In this document: in pieces, positions 1 through 14,400 of the stretch
Layout of the letters: the number at the start of each line of letters is the position of its first letter
Position numbering within the stretch: position 1 is the first letter of the stretch
Assembly (NCBI GenBank): GCA_014058105.1
Contig: JACGCM010000276.1
Span: 1 to 64,000, forward strand
From: Kingdonia uniflora
Taxonomy: Eukaryota > Streptophyta > Magnoliopsida > Ranunculales > Circaeasteraceae
Length of the DNA stretch: 64,000 nucleotides
Direction: 5' to 3'
Translations under genes and position numbers: made by a program
The notes under the pieces: generated by a model
Seen by the model: only the letters and a program-made list of their open reading frames with translations
Told to the model about the DNA's origin: nothing
Databases searched by the model: none

Positions 1-3000
1 AAACACATTTGGGCAGTTTGTGGGGTCAATAAGAGATCTTTTGGATTCCACTATATCACGGGCCTATAGATGGAGTTTGATGTAGAATTTTAATTTTAGG
101 GATTTTTTAGCAATAGTTATAGAGCCTATAAATTGGGACAAAATTGATCATTTTAATGAGTAAATACAATCACATTTGGGTCGTTTAAGGGATAAATAAG
201 TGAGCTCATTTGAGTCATTTGTGGGATAATTAGAGATATTTGGACTCTGCGATATTCACAGAACTATTCATAGAATTTGACATGAATATCCATTTACGGA
301 TTTTTTTAGCAATAGTTTTGTTGCCTATAATATGAGACTAAATTGCCATTTCCATGTGTAAATACAAGCATATTTGGGTAGTCTGTGGGGTCAATAAGAG
401 ATCTCTTGGACTCTACTATAGTCACTGAGCCTATAGATGGAGTTTGATATAGAATTTTAGTTTTAGGAATTTTTTTAGAAATAATTACCAGCCTAAAAAA
501 ATGAGACAAATTGTCATTTCATGAATAAATACCAGCACATTTGGGAAGTTTAAGAGATAAATAAGTTAGCACATTTGAGTCATTTGTGGGATCAATTAGA
601 GATATTTATGGACTCTATGATAGTCAAATAACCTACTCATAGAGTTTGACATAGAATTTCCATTTTACAGATTTTTTTAGAAATAATTTTGTTTCCAATT
701 ATATGAGACTAAATTGCCCATTTCCATGTGTAAATACAACCACATTTAGGCAGTTTGTGGGGTCAATAAGAGATCTTTTTGGATTCCACTATATTAACTG
801 AGCCTATAGAAGGAGTTCGGTAATGAATTCAAATTTGAAGGATTTTTTTAGCAATAGTTATGGAGCCTATAAAATGAGACAAAATTGATCATTTTCATGA
901 GTAAATACAAGCACATTTGGGTCGTTTAAGGGGTAAATAAGTGAGCACATTTGAGGCATTTGGGGGATTAATTAGAGATATTTATGGACTCTACGATAGT
1001 CAAAGAACCAATTCATATAGTTTGACATGGAATTTCCATTTTATAGATTTTTTGAGCAAATTTTTTGTTACCTATTATATGAGACTAAATTGCCCATTTC
1101 CATGTGTAAATACAAGTAAATTTGGGCAGTATGTGGGGTCAATAAGAGATCTTTTTGAATTCCACTATATTCACTGAGCCTATTGATGGAGTTTGATGTA
1201 GAATTTAAATTTTAAGGATTTTTTTAACATTAGTTATAGAGCCTATAAAATGTGAAAAATTGATCATTTTCATGAGTAAATACAAGCACATTTGGGTCGT
1301 TTAAGGGTGAAATAAGTGAGCACATTTGAGTCATTTGTGGGAACAATTTGAGAATTTATGGACTCCAGGATAGTCACAGAACCTATTCAAAGAGTTTGAA
1401 GTTGAATTTTAATTTTACCTATTTTGTTCGCAATAGTTTTCTAGCCTATTATATAAGACAAAATTGCCCAATTCCATGTGTAAATACAAACACATTTGGG
1501 TCGTTTATGGGGTCAATAGTAGATATTTTTTTATTCCACTATATTAACTGAACCTATTAATAGATTTGACGTGGAATTTGAAATTTAGGGACATTTAGCA
1601 ATAGTAATGTAGCCTATAACTGAGATAAAATTGATCATTTTATGAGTAAATATAAGCACATTTGGGTCGTTTAAGGGATAAATAAGTGAGCACATTTGAG
1701 TCACTTGTGGGAACAATTAGAGATATTATAGACTCTACGATAGTCACAGAACCTATTCATAGAGTTTCATATGGAATTTCTATTTTACGCATTTTTTGAG
1801 CAATAGTATTATTGCCTATAATATGAGACTAAATTGCCCATTTCCATGTGTAAATACAAGCACATTAGGGCAGTTTGTGGGATCAATTAGAGATATTTAG
1901 ACTCTACGATAGTCATAGAACCTATTCATAGAGTTTGACATGGAATTTCTATATTACAGATTTTTTGAGCAAACTTTTATTGCCTATAATATGAGACTAA
2001 GTTTCCATTTCCATGTGTAAATACAAGTACATTTGGGTAGTTTGTAGGGTCAATAAGAGATATTTTTGGACTCCACTATATTCACTGAGCCTATAGATAG
2101 AGTTTTATATGGAATTCTAATTTAAGGGAATTTTTAAGCGATAGTTATAGGGCCCATTAAATGAGACAAATTTATTATATTCATGAGTAAATATAAGCAC
2201 ATTTGGGTCGTTTAAGAGAAAATAAGTGAGCACATTTGAGTCATTTATGGGATCAATTTGAAATATTTCAGGACTCTACGATAGTCACAGAACCTATTCA
2301 TAGAGTTGACACGGAATTCAATTTTACATATTTTTTAGCAATAGTTTGTAGCCAATAATAGAAGATCATATGCTCAATTCATGTGTAAATACATGCATAT
2401 TGGGTCGTTTGTGGGGTTAATAGTAATATTTTTTGACTCCGTTATATTCACTGAACCTATTAATGGAATTGACGTAGAATTTAATTTTAGGGATTTTTTT
2501 TGTAAAGTATGTAGCCTGTAAACTGAGACAAAATTGATCATATTCATGAGTACATACAAGACATTTAGGTCGTTTAAGAGATAAATTAGTGAGCACATTG
2601 AGTCATTGTGGGATAATTAGTGATATTTATGGACTCTACGATAGTCACAGAACCTACTCATAGAGTTTGACATGGAATTCCATTTATGAACTTTTTAGCA
2701 ATAGTTTTATTGTAAATATAAGAGACTCAATTGCCCGTTTCCATGTGTAAATACAAGCACATTGGGTAGTTTGTGGGGTCAATATGAGATATTTTGGATT
2801 CCACTATAATCACTGAACTATAGATGGAGTTTGATATAGAATTTAATTTTAGGAATTTTTTAGATATAGTCATGGAGCCTATCAAATGAGACAAAATTGA
2901 TCATTTTCAAGAGTAATACAAGCAATTTGGGTCGTTTAAGGGATAAATAAGTGAGTACATTTGAGGCGTTTGGAGGATCAATTAGAGATATTTATGGACT

Positions 3001-3699
3001 CTACGATTGTCACAGAACCTATTCATAGAGTTTGACATGGAATTCCTATATTACAGATTTTTTGAGCAAAAAATTTATTGCCTATAATATGAGACTAATT
3101 GCCATTTCCATGTGTAAATACAAGCACATTTGGGTAGTTGTGGGGTCAATAAGAGATATTATTGGACTCCACTATATTCACAGAGCCTATAGATGGAGTT
3201 TGATAGGAATTCTAATTTTAGGGATTTTTTAAGCGATAGTTATAGGGCCTATAAAATGAGACAAAATTAATTATATTCATGAGTAAATATAAGCAATTGG
3301 GTCGTTTAAGGGTTAAATAAGTGAGCACATTTGAGTCATTTATGGGATCAATTTGAAATATTAAGGACTCTACGATAGTCACAGACCTATTCATAGAGTT
3401 TGACGAGAATTTCAATTTTACATATATTTTAGCAATAGTTTTGTAGTCAATAATAGAAGATTATATTGCTCAATTCCATGTGTAAATACATGCACATTTG
3501 GGTCGTTTGTGGGGTTAATAGTAAATATTTTTGACCACGTTATATTCACTGAACCTATTAATGGAATTTGACGTAGAATTTTAATTTAGGGATTTTTTTA
3601 GTAATAGTTATGTAGCCTATAAACTGAGACAAAATTGATCATATTCATGAGTACATACAAGCACATTTGGTCGTTTAATAGATAAATAGTGAGCCATTT

Positions 3700-5650
3700 G
3701 AGTCATTTGTGGGATCAATTAGTAATATTATGGACTCTACGATAGTCACAGAACTACTCAGAGAGGACATGGAATTTCCATTTTAAGGATTTTTGAGCAA
3801 TAGTTTTATTGCAAATTATATGAGACTAAATTGCCCGTTTCCATGTGTAAATACAAGCACATTTGGGTAGTTTATGGGGTCAATAAGAGATATTTGTATT
3901 CACTAAATCACTGAGCCTATAGATGGAGTTTGATATGGAATTTAATTTTAGGTTTTTTAGCAATAGTCATGGAGCTATAAAATGAGACAAAATTGATCAT
4001 TTTCATGAGTAAATACAAGACATTTGGGTCGTTTAAGGGATAAATAAGTAAACACATTGAGTCATTACGGGATCAATTAGAGATATAGGACTTTACAATA
4101 GTCACAGAACCTATTCATAGAGTTTGACATGGAATTTCTGTATTACAAAATTTTGAGCAAAAGTTTTATTGCCTATAATATGAGACTAAATTTCCCATTT
4201 CCATGTGTAAATACAAGCACAATTGGGTAGTTTGTGGGGTCAATAATAGATATTTTTGGACTCCACTATATCACTCGAGCCTATAGATGGAGTTTGATAT
4301 GGAATTTTATTTTTAGGGATTTTTTAGTAATAGTTATGTAGCCTATAAACTGAGACAAAATTGATCATATTCTTGAGTACATACAAGCACATTAGGTCGT
4401 TTAATAGATAAATTAGTGAGCACATTTGAGTCATTTGTGGGATCAATTAGTGATATTATGGACTCCGATCACAAGAACCTATCATAGAGTTTGACTGGAA
4501 TTTCTATTTTACGGTTTTTTGGGCAATAGTTTTATTGCAAATATATGAGACTAAAATTCCCGTTTCCATGTGTAAATACAAGCACATTTGGGTAGTTATG
4601 GGGTCAATAAGAGATATTTTTGTATTCACATAATCACTGAGCCTATAGATGGAGTTGATATGTAATTTTAATTTTAGGGATTTTTTTAGCAATAGTCATG
4701 GAGCCTATAAAATGAGACAAATTGATCATTTTCATGAGTAAATACAAGCACAGGGTCGTTTAAGGATAAATAAGTAACACATTTGAGTCATTTCCGGGAT
4801 CAATTAGAGATATTATAGACTTTACAATAGTCACAGAACCTATTCATAGAGTTTGACATGGAATTTCTATATTACAAAATTTTTGAGCAAAAGTTTTATG
4901 CCTATAATATGAGACTAAATTTCCATTTCCATGTGTAATACAAGCACAATTGGGTAGTTTGTGGGGTCAATAATAGATATTTTGGACTCCACTAATTCAC
5001 TGAGCCTATAGATGGAGTTGATATGGAATTTTATTTTTAGGGATTTTTTTAGTAATAGTTATGTAGCCATAACTGAGACAAAATTGATCATATTCATGAG
5101 TACATACAAGCACATTTAGGTCGTTTAATGATAAATTAGTGACCACATTTGAGTCATTTGTGGGATCAATTAGTGATTTATGGACTCTACGATAGTCACA
5201 GAACCTATCATAGAGTTTGACATGGAATTCCATTTTACGGATTTTTTGAGCAATAGTTTTATTGCAAATTATATGAGACTAAATTGCCCGTTTCCATGTG
5301 TAATACAAGCACATTTGGTAGTTTATGGGGTCAATAAGAGATATTTTTGTATTCCACTTTAATCACTGAGCCTATAGATGGAGTTTGATATGGAATTTTA
5401 ATTTTAGGATTTTTTTAGCATAGTCATGGAGCCTATAAAATGAGACAAAATTGATCATTTTCATGAGTAAATACAAGCACATTTGGGTCGTTTAAGGGAT
5501 AAATAAGTAAACACATTTGAGTCATTTCCGGGATCAATTAGAGATATTTATGGACTCTACAATAGTCACAGAACCTATTCATAGAGTTTGACATGGATTT
5601 CTATATTACCAAATTTTTGAGCAAAAGTTTATTGCCTATAATATGAGACT
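3700..5650. repeat. Local two-unit (~0.73 kb) higher-order repeat in the satellite
   Basis: A variant half-unit with the words tttacaatagtcacag and ttacaaaattttgagcaaaa appears near 4090, 4812 and 5545, spaced about 720-730 bp (two basic units). This block differs from the five-unit order seen further right, so the array contains at least two amplification histories. Confidence 0.6.
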
Positions 5651-7717
5651 AAATTCCTATTTCCATGTGTAAATACAAGCACAATTGGGTAGTTGAGGGG
5701 TCAATAATATATTTTTGGACTCCAATATATCACTAAGCCATAGATTGAGTTGATATGGAATTCTAATTTTAGGGATTTTTAAGCAATGTTATCGGGCTAT
5801 AAAATGAGAAAAAATTGATTATATTCATGAGTAAATATAAGCACATTTGGGTCGTTTAAGAGATAAATAAGTGAGCACATTTGAGTCATTATGGGATCAA
5901 TTTGAAATATTTAAGGACTCTATGATAGTCACAGGACTATTCATTGAGTTTGACGCAGATTTCAATTTACATATTTTTTAGCAATAGTTTTGTAGCCAAT
6001 AATAGAAGACTATATGCTCATCCATGTGTAAATACAAGCACATTTGGGTCGTTTGTGGGGTTAATAGTAATATTTTTTGACTCTGTTATATTCATTGAAC
6101 TATTAATGGAATTTGACGTAGAATTTTAATTTTAGGGATTTTTTAGTAATAGTTATGTAGCCTATAAACTGAGACAAATTGATCATATTCATGAGTAAAT
6201 ACAAGCACATGGGCATTTAGGGATAAATGAGTGAGCACATTTGAGTTATTGTACGATCAATATAGATGTTTAGGGACTCTAAGATAGTCACAAAACTATT
6301 CATAGAGTTGACATAGAATTTTAATTTTACGAATTTTTTTAGCAATAGTTTTGTAGCCTATAATATGTGACAAAATGCTATTTTAATGTGTAGTAATACA
6401 ATCACATTTGGGTCGTCTGTGGGGTTAATAGGTGATAATTTTGGACTCCACTATATTCACTAAACCTATAGATGGGTTTTATATGGAATTTTAATTTAGG
6501 GATTTTAGCAATAGTACGGAGCCTATAAAATGAGACAAAAATTGATCATTTTCATGAGTAATACAAGCACATTTGGGTCGTTTAAGGATAAATAATTGAG
6601 CACATTTGAGTCATTTGTGGGTTCAATTAGAGATATTTATGGACTCTACGATAGTCACAGAGCTATTCATAGAGTTTGACATGAATTTCCATTTTACAAA
6701 ATTTTTGAGAAAGAGTTTTGTGTGCCTATAATTGAGACTAAATTGTCCATTTCCATGCGTAAATACAAGCACATTTGGTAGTTTGTGGGACAATAAGAGA
6801 TATTTTTGGACTCCACTATATTCATTGAGCCTATTGATAGAGTTTTAATGGAATTTTAGTTTCAGGGATTTTTTAGCAATGGTTATGGAGCCTATAAAAT
6901 GTGACAAAATTGATTATATTTATGAGTAAATACAAGCACATTGGGGTCATTTACAGGATAAATAAGTGAGCACATTTGAGAAACTTGTGGGATCAATTAG
7001 TGATATTATGTACTCTATGATAGTCACAGATCCTACACAAATAGTTTGACATGGAATTTCCATTTACGGATTTTTGAGCAATAGTTTTGTTGCTTATTAT
7101 ATGAGACTAAATTACCCATCCATGTGTAAATACAAGCACATTTGGGTAGTTTGTAGGGTCAAAGAGTTATTTTGAATTCTACTATATTCACTGAGCCTAT
7201 AGATGGAGTTTGATATGGAATTTTAATTTTAGGGTTTTTTTAGGAATAGTTATGGAGCCTAAAAAATAAGACAAAATTGATCATTTTTATGAGTAAAATA
7301 TAAGCGCATTTGGGTCGTTTAAGGAGAAAATAAGTGAGCACATTTGAGTCACTTGTGGGATCAATTAGAATATTATGGACTCTACGATAGTCATAGAACC
7401 TATTCATAGTGTTTGACATGGACTTTATATTTACTGATTTTTTTGCAATAGTTTTGTGCCTATATTATGAGATTAAATTACCAATTTCCATGTGTAAATA
7501 CAAGCACATTTGGGTAGTTTGTGGGGTCAATAAGAGATATTTTTGGACCACTATATTCACTGAGCCTATAGATGGAGTTTTATATGGAATTTAAATTTAG
7601 GAATTTTTTTAGCAATAGTTATAGGGCCTATAAAATGGGGCAAAATTATTATTTTCATGAGTAAATACAAGAACATTTGGGTCGTTTAGGGATAAATAAG
7701 TAAGCACATTGAGTCAT

Positions 7718-10700
7718 TTGTGGGAACATTTGAGAAATTATGGACTCCAGGATAGTCACAGAACCTATCAAAGATTTGACGTTGAATTTTAATTTTACCT
7801 ATTTTGTTTGCAATAGTTTTTAGACTATTATATGAGACAAAATTGCTCAATTCCATGTGTTAAACAAGCACATTTGGGTCGTTTATGGGGTCAATAGTAG
7901 ATTTTTTTACTATACTTTATTAACTGAACCTATTAATAGATTTTGACGTGGAATTTTAATTTAGGGACTTTTTAAGCAATAGTTATGTAGCCTATAAAAA
8001 GAGATAAAATTGATCATTTTCATGATTATATACAAGCACATTTGGGATGTTTTGGGGATAAATAATTGAGCACATTTGAGTCATTTGTGGGATAATTATA
8101 GATGTTTAGGGACTCTCCGATACTCACAGAGCAATTCATAGAGTTTGACATGGAATTTAAATTTTACGGATTTTTTTAGCAATAGTTTTGTAGCCTATAA
8201 TATGTGACAAAATTGTTCATTTAATGTGTAAATACAATCACATTTGGGTCGTTTGTGGGGTTAATAGGTGATATTTTTGAACTCCACTATATTTGAACCT
8301 ATAGAAGGAGTTTGATATGGAATTTTAATTTTAGGGATTTTTTTCTTAATAGTTACGAAGCCTATAAAATGAGACAAAATTGATCATTTTCAAGAGTAAA
8401 TACATGCACATTTGGGTCGTTTAAGGGATAAATAACTGGGCACATTGAGTATTTTGTGGGATCAATTTGAGATATTTATGGACTCTTCAATAGTCACATA
8501 ACCTATTCATAGAGTTTGACGTGGAATTTTCATTTTACGTTTTTTTTTTTGCAATAGTTTTGTTGCAATAATAAAATATTATATTGCTCAATTTCATGAG
8601 TAAATACAAGCACATTTGGGTCGTTTGTGGGTCAATAGTTGATATTTTTGACTCCGTTATTTTCACTGAACCTATTAATAGAATTTGACGTGGAATTTAA
8701 TTTTTGGAATTCTTTTAGTATTAGTTATGTAGCCTATAAACAGAGACAAATTGATCATATTCATGAGTAAATACAAGAACATTTGGGTCGTTTAAGAGAT
8801 AAATAAGTGAGCATATTTGAGTCATTTGTTGGATCAATTAAAGATATTTATAGACTCTAAGATAGTCACATAACCTACTCATAGAGTTAGTCCTGGAATT
8901 TCCATTTTACGGATTTATTGTGCAATAGTTTTGTTGCCTAATATGAGACTAAATTGCCCATTTCCATGTGTAAATACAAGCATATTTGGTAGTTTGTGGG
9001 GTCAATAAGAATATTTTTGGATTCCACTATAATCACTGAGCCTATAGATAGAGTTTGATATGGAATTTTAATTTTAGAGATTTTTTTAGCAATAGTTATG
9101 GAACCTATAAAATGAGACAAAATTGATCATTTTTATGAGAAAATACAAGCACATTTAGGTCATTTATGGTATAAATAAGTGCGCAAATTAGAGTCATTTG
9201 TGGGATCAATTAGAAATATTTATGGACTCTACGATAGTCACAGAACCTATTCATAGAGTTTGTCATGGAATTCAATTTTACGGATTTTTTGAGCAATAGT
9301 TTTGTTGCCTATAATATGAGACTAAATTCCCATTTCCATGTGTAAATACAAGCACATTAGGGAAGTTTGTGGGGTCAATAAGAGATATTTATGGATTCCA
9401 CTATATTTACTGAACCTATAGATGGAGTTTTATATGGAATTTTAATTTTAGGAATTTTTTTAGCAATAGTTATAAGGCCTATAAAATGGGACAAAATTTA
9501 TTATTTCATGAGTAAATACAAGCACATTTAGGTCGTTTATGGGATAAATAAGTAAGCACATTTGAGTCATTTGTGGGAACAATTTGAGAAATTTATGGAC
9601 TCCAGGATAGTTACAGAACCTATTCAAAGAGTTTGACGTTGAATTTTAATTTTACCTATTTTGTTTGCAATAGTTTTCTAGCTATTATATGAGACAAAAT
9701 TACTCAATTCCATGTGTAAATACAAGCACATTAGGGTCGTTTATGGGGTCAATAGTAAAATTTTTTTACTACTATTTTAACTGAACCTATTAATAGATTT
9801 TGACGTGGAATTTTAAATTTAGGGACTTTTTTAGTAATAGTTATGTAGCCTATAAAAGTGACAAAATTAATCATTTTCATGAGTAAATACAAGCACATTT
9901 GGGACGTTTAAGGGATAAATAAGTGAGCACATTTGAGCATTTGTGGGATCAATTAGTGATATTTATGGACTCTACTATAGTTAAAGAACCTACTCAAAGA
10001 CTTTGACATGGAATTTTCATTTTACGGATTATTTTTTTAATAGTTTTGTTGCCTATAATATGAGACTAAATTGCTCATTTCCATGTGTAAATACAAACAC
10101 ATTTGGGTAGTTTGTGGGGTCAATAAGGTACATTTATGTATTCGACTATATTCACTGAGCCTATAGATGGAGTTTGATATGGAATTTTAATTTTAGTGTT
10201 TTTCTAGCAATAGTTATGGAGCCTATAAAATGAGACAAAATTGATCATTTCTTAAGTAAATACTAGCACATTTGGGTTGTTTAAGGGATAAATATGTTGG
10301 CAGATTTGAGTAACTTGTGGGATCAATTAGAGATATTTATGGACTCTACGTTAGTCACAGAACCTATTCATAAAGTTTGATATAGAATTTCTATTTTACG
10401 GATTTTTGAGCAATAGTTTTGTTGCCTATAATGTGATACTAAATTACCATTTCCATGTGTAAATACAAGCACATTTGGATAGTTTGTGGGGTCAATAATG
10501 GATATTTCTATTCGACTATATTCATGTGCCTATAGATGGAGTTTGATGTGGAATTTTAATTTTAGGGTTTATTTTAGCAATAGTTATGGAGCCTATAAAA
10601 TGAGAAAAAATGATTATTTTCATAAGTAAATACAAGCACATTTGGGTCGTTTAAGGGATAAATAAGTAAGCACATTTGAGTAACTTTGTGGGACCAATTA

Positions 10701-13700
10701 GAGATATTTATGTACTCTACGATAGTCGCAGAACCTACTCATTGAGTTTGACATAGAATTTCTATTTTACGGATTTTTTGAGCAATAGTTTTGTTGCCTA
10801 TAATATGAGACTAAATTGCCCATTTCCATGTGTAAATACAAGCACATTTGGGCAGTTTGTGGGGTCAATAAGAGATATTTTTGAATTCCACTATATTCAC
10901 TGAGCCTATAGATGGAGTTTGATATGAAATTTTAATTTTAGGGATTTTTTTAGCAATAGTTATGGAGCCTATAAAATGAGACAAAATTGATCATTTTCAT
11001 GAGTAAATACAAGCACATTTGGGTCGTTTAAGGGATAAATAAGTGTGCACATTTGAGTCATTTGTGGGATCAATTAGAGATATTTATGGACTCTACAATA
11101 GTCACAAAACCTATTCATAGAGTTTGATATGGAATTTCCATTTTACGGATTTTTTGAGCAATAGTTTTGTTGCCTATAATATGAGACTAAATTGCCCATT
11201 TTCATGTGTAAATACAAGCACATTTGGGTAGTTTGTGGGGTCAATAAGAGATATTTTTGGACTCCATTATATTCACTGAGCCTATAGCTGGAGTTTGATT
11301 TAGAATTTTAATTTTAGGGATTTTTTTAGCAATAGTTATGGAGCCTATAAAATGAAACAAAATTTATCATTTTCATGAGTAAATACAAGCACATTTGGGT
11401 CGTTTATGGGATAAATAAGTGAGTACATTTGAGTCATTTGTGAGAAAAATTTGAAAATTTTAAGGACTCTCGGATAGTCACAGAACCTATTCAAAGAGTT
11501 TGACGTTGAATTTTAATTTTACCTATTTTGTTTGCAATAGTTTTCTAGCCTATAATATGAGACAAAATTGCTTAATTCCATGTGTAAATACAAGCACATT
11601 TCGGTCGTTTATGGGGTCAATAGTAGATATTTTTTACTCCACTATATTAACTGAACCTATTAATAGAGTTTGACGTGGAATTTTAATTTAGGGAGTTTTT
11701 TAGCAATAGTTATGTAGCCTATAAAAAGAGACAAAATTGATCATTTTTATGAGTAAATACAAGCACATTTGGGCCATTTAAGGGATAAATAAGTGAGCAC
11801 ATTTGAGTTATTTGTGGGATCAATTATAGATATTTAGTGACTCTACGATAGTCACAGAACCTATTCATAGAGTTTGACATGGAATTTCAATTTTACGGAT
11901 TTTTTTAGCAATAGTTTTGTGGCCTATAATATGTGACAAAATTGCTCATTTTAATATGTAAATACAATCACATTTGGGTCGTTTGTGGGGTCAATAGGTG
12001 ATAATTATGGACTCCACTATATTCACTGAACCTATAGAAGGAGTTTGATATGGAATTTTAATTTTAGGGATTTTTTTAGCAATAGTTATGGAGCCTATAA
12101 AATGAGACAAAATTGATCATTTTCATGAGTAAATAAAAGCACATTTGGGTCGTTTAAGGGATAAATAAGTGAGCACATTTGAGTCATTTGTGGGATCAAT
12201 TTGAGATATTTATGGACTCTAGGATAGTCACAGAACCTATTCATAGAGTTTGACGTGGAATTTCCATTTTACGTATTTTTTTAGCAATAGTTTTGTAGCC
12301 AATAATAGAATATAATATTGCTCAATTCCATGTGTAAATACAAGCACATTTGGTTCATTTGTGGGGTCAATAGTAGATATTTTTTGACTCCGTTATATTC
12401 ACTGAACCTATTAATAGAATTTGACGTAGAATTTTAATTTTAGGGATTTTTTAGTAATAGTTATGCAGCCTATAAACTGAGACAAAATTGATCATATTTA
12501 TGAGTAAATACAAGCACATTTGAGTCGTTTAAGAAATAAATAAGTGAGCACATTTGAGTATTTGTGGGATCAATTAGAGATATTTATCGACTATACGATA
12601 GTCACAGAACCTACTCATAGAGTTTGACATGGAATTTTAATTTAACGATTTATTGTAGCAATAGTTCTGTGCCTATAATATGAGACAAAATTGCTCATTT
12701 TAATGTGTAAATACAAGCATATTTTGGTAGTTTGTGGGGTCAATAAGAGATATTTTGGATTCCACTATAATCACTGACCTATAGATGGAGTTTGATATGG
12801 AATTTTATTTTAGAGATTTTTTTAGCAATAGTTATGGAGCCTATAAAATGGGACAAAATTGATCATTTTCATGAGTAAATACAATACATTTGGGTCGTTT
12901 AAAGGATAAATAAGTGAGCACATTTGAGTCATTTGTGGGTTCAATTAAAATATTTATGGACTCTACGATAGTCACATAACCTATTCATAGAGTTTGACAT
13001 GGAATTTAATTTTACGGATTTTTTGAGCAATAGTTTTGTAGCCAATAATATGAAATTAAATTTCCCATTTCCATGTGTAAATACAAGCATATTTGGGAAG
13101 TTTGTGGCGTCAATATGAGATATTTTTGGACTCCACTATATTCACTGAGCCTATAGATGGAGTTTGATACTGAATTTTAATTTTAGAGATATTTTTAGCT
13201 ATGGTTATGGGGCCTATAATATGTGACAAAAATTATCATTTTCATGAGTAAATACAAGCACATTTGGGTCGTTTATGGGATAAATAAGTGAGCACATTTG
13301 AGTCATTTGTGGGAACAATTTGAGAAATTTATGGACTCTAGGATAGTCACAGAACCTATTCAAAGAGTTTGACGTTGAATTTTAATTTTACCTATTTTGT
13401 TTGCAATAGTTTTCTAGCCTATAATATGAGACAAAATTACTCAATTCCATGTGTAAATACAAGCACATTTCGGTCGTTTATGGGGTCAATAGTAGATATT
13501 TTTTTACTCCACTATATTAACTGAACCTATTAATAGAGTTTGACGTGGAATTTTAATTTTAGGGACTTTTTTAGCAATCGTTATGTAGCCTATAAAAAGT
13601 GACAAAATTGATCATTTTCATGAGTATATACAAGCACATTTGAGACGTTAAGGAGTGAGCACATTTGAGTCATTTGTGGGATCAATTAGTGATATTTATG

Positions 13701-14400
13701 GACTCTACTATAGTCACAAAACCTACTCAAAGACTTTGACATGGAATTTTCATTTTAGGGATTATTTTTTTAATAGTTTTGTTGCCTATAATATGAGACT
13801 AAATTGCCCATTTCATCTGTAAATTCAAGCACATTTGGGTAGTTTGTAGGGTGAATAAGTGATATTTTTCGATTCTACTATATTCACTGAGCCTATAGAT
13901 AGAGTTTGATATGGAATTTTAATTTTAGGGATTTTTTTAGCAATAGTTATGGAGCTATAAAATGAGACAAAATTGATCATTTTCTTGAGTAAATACAAGC
14001 ACATTTGGGTCGTTTAAGGGATAAATAAGTGAACACATTTGAGTCATTTGTGGGATCAATTAGAGATATTTATGGACTCTACGATAGTCACATAACCTAT
14101 TCATAGAGTTTGACATGGAATTTCCATTTTACGGATTTTTTGAGCAATAGTTTTGTTGCCTATAATATGAGACTAAATTGCCCATTTCCATGTGTAAATA
14201 CAAGCATATTTTGGTAGTTTGTGGGGTCAATAAGAGATATTTTTGGATTCCACTATATTCACTGAGCCTATAGATGGAGTTTGATACTGAATTTTAATTT
14301 TAGAGATATTTTTAGCTATGGTTATGGGGCCTATAAAATGAGACAAAAATGATCATTTTCATGAGTAAATACAAGCACATTTGGGTCGTTTATGGGATAA
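7718..14400. repeat. Higher-order repeat of ~1.87 kb within the satellite
   Basis: A distinctive variant unit, marked by ttgtgggaacaatttgagaa followed by tacctattttgtttgcaata, recurs at about 7718, 9571, 11438 and 13307. The spacings are about 1853, 1867 and 1869 bp, close to five 373-bp units. This is direct evidence of a five-unit higher-order repeat on the right side of the array. Confidence 0.75.

Larger units (their letters stand above)
1..14400. repeat. Tandem satellite array, ~373 bp dimeric unit
   Basis: The whole stretch is head-to-tail copies of one AT-rich unit. A well-kept repeat runs from the word tgtaaataca at 10831 to the same word at 11207, a period of 376 bp; the average is about 373. 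Each unit holds two related half-units of about 170 bp, one starting cacatttgggtagtttgtgg and one starting cacatttgagtcatttgtgg, separated by a ~37 bp partial half-unit (cacatttgggtcgtttaagg). About 38 units fit. The array runs off the left edge and stops abruptly at about 14400 in a part-unit. Short ORFs here recur with the period and are not genes. I do not recognise the satellite family. Confidence 0.95.

Noticed and set aside
1..9120. Short ORFs (60-78 codons) in the satellite
   Set aside because: They recur with the repeat period, occur on both strands and share words with each other; they are by-products of the repeat.
1..14400. CRISPR-like alternation of repeat and spacer
   Set aside because: The units are homologous over their full length with no unique spacers, and the surroundings are plant nuclear genes.
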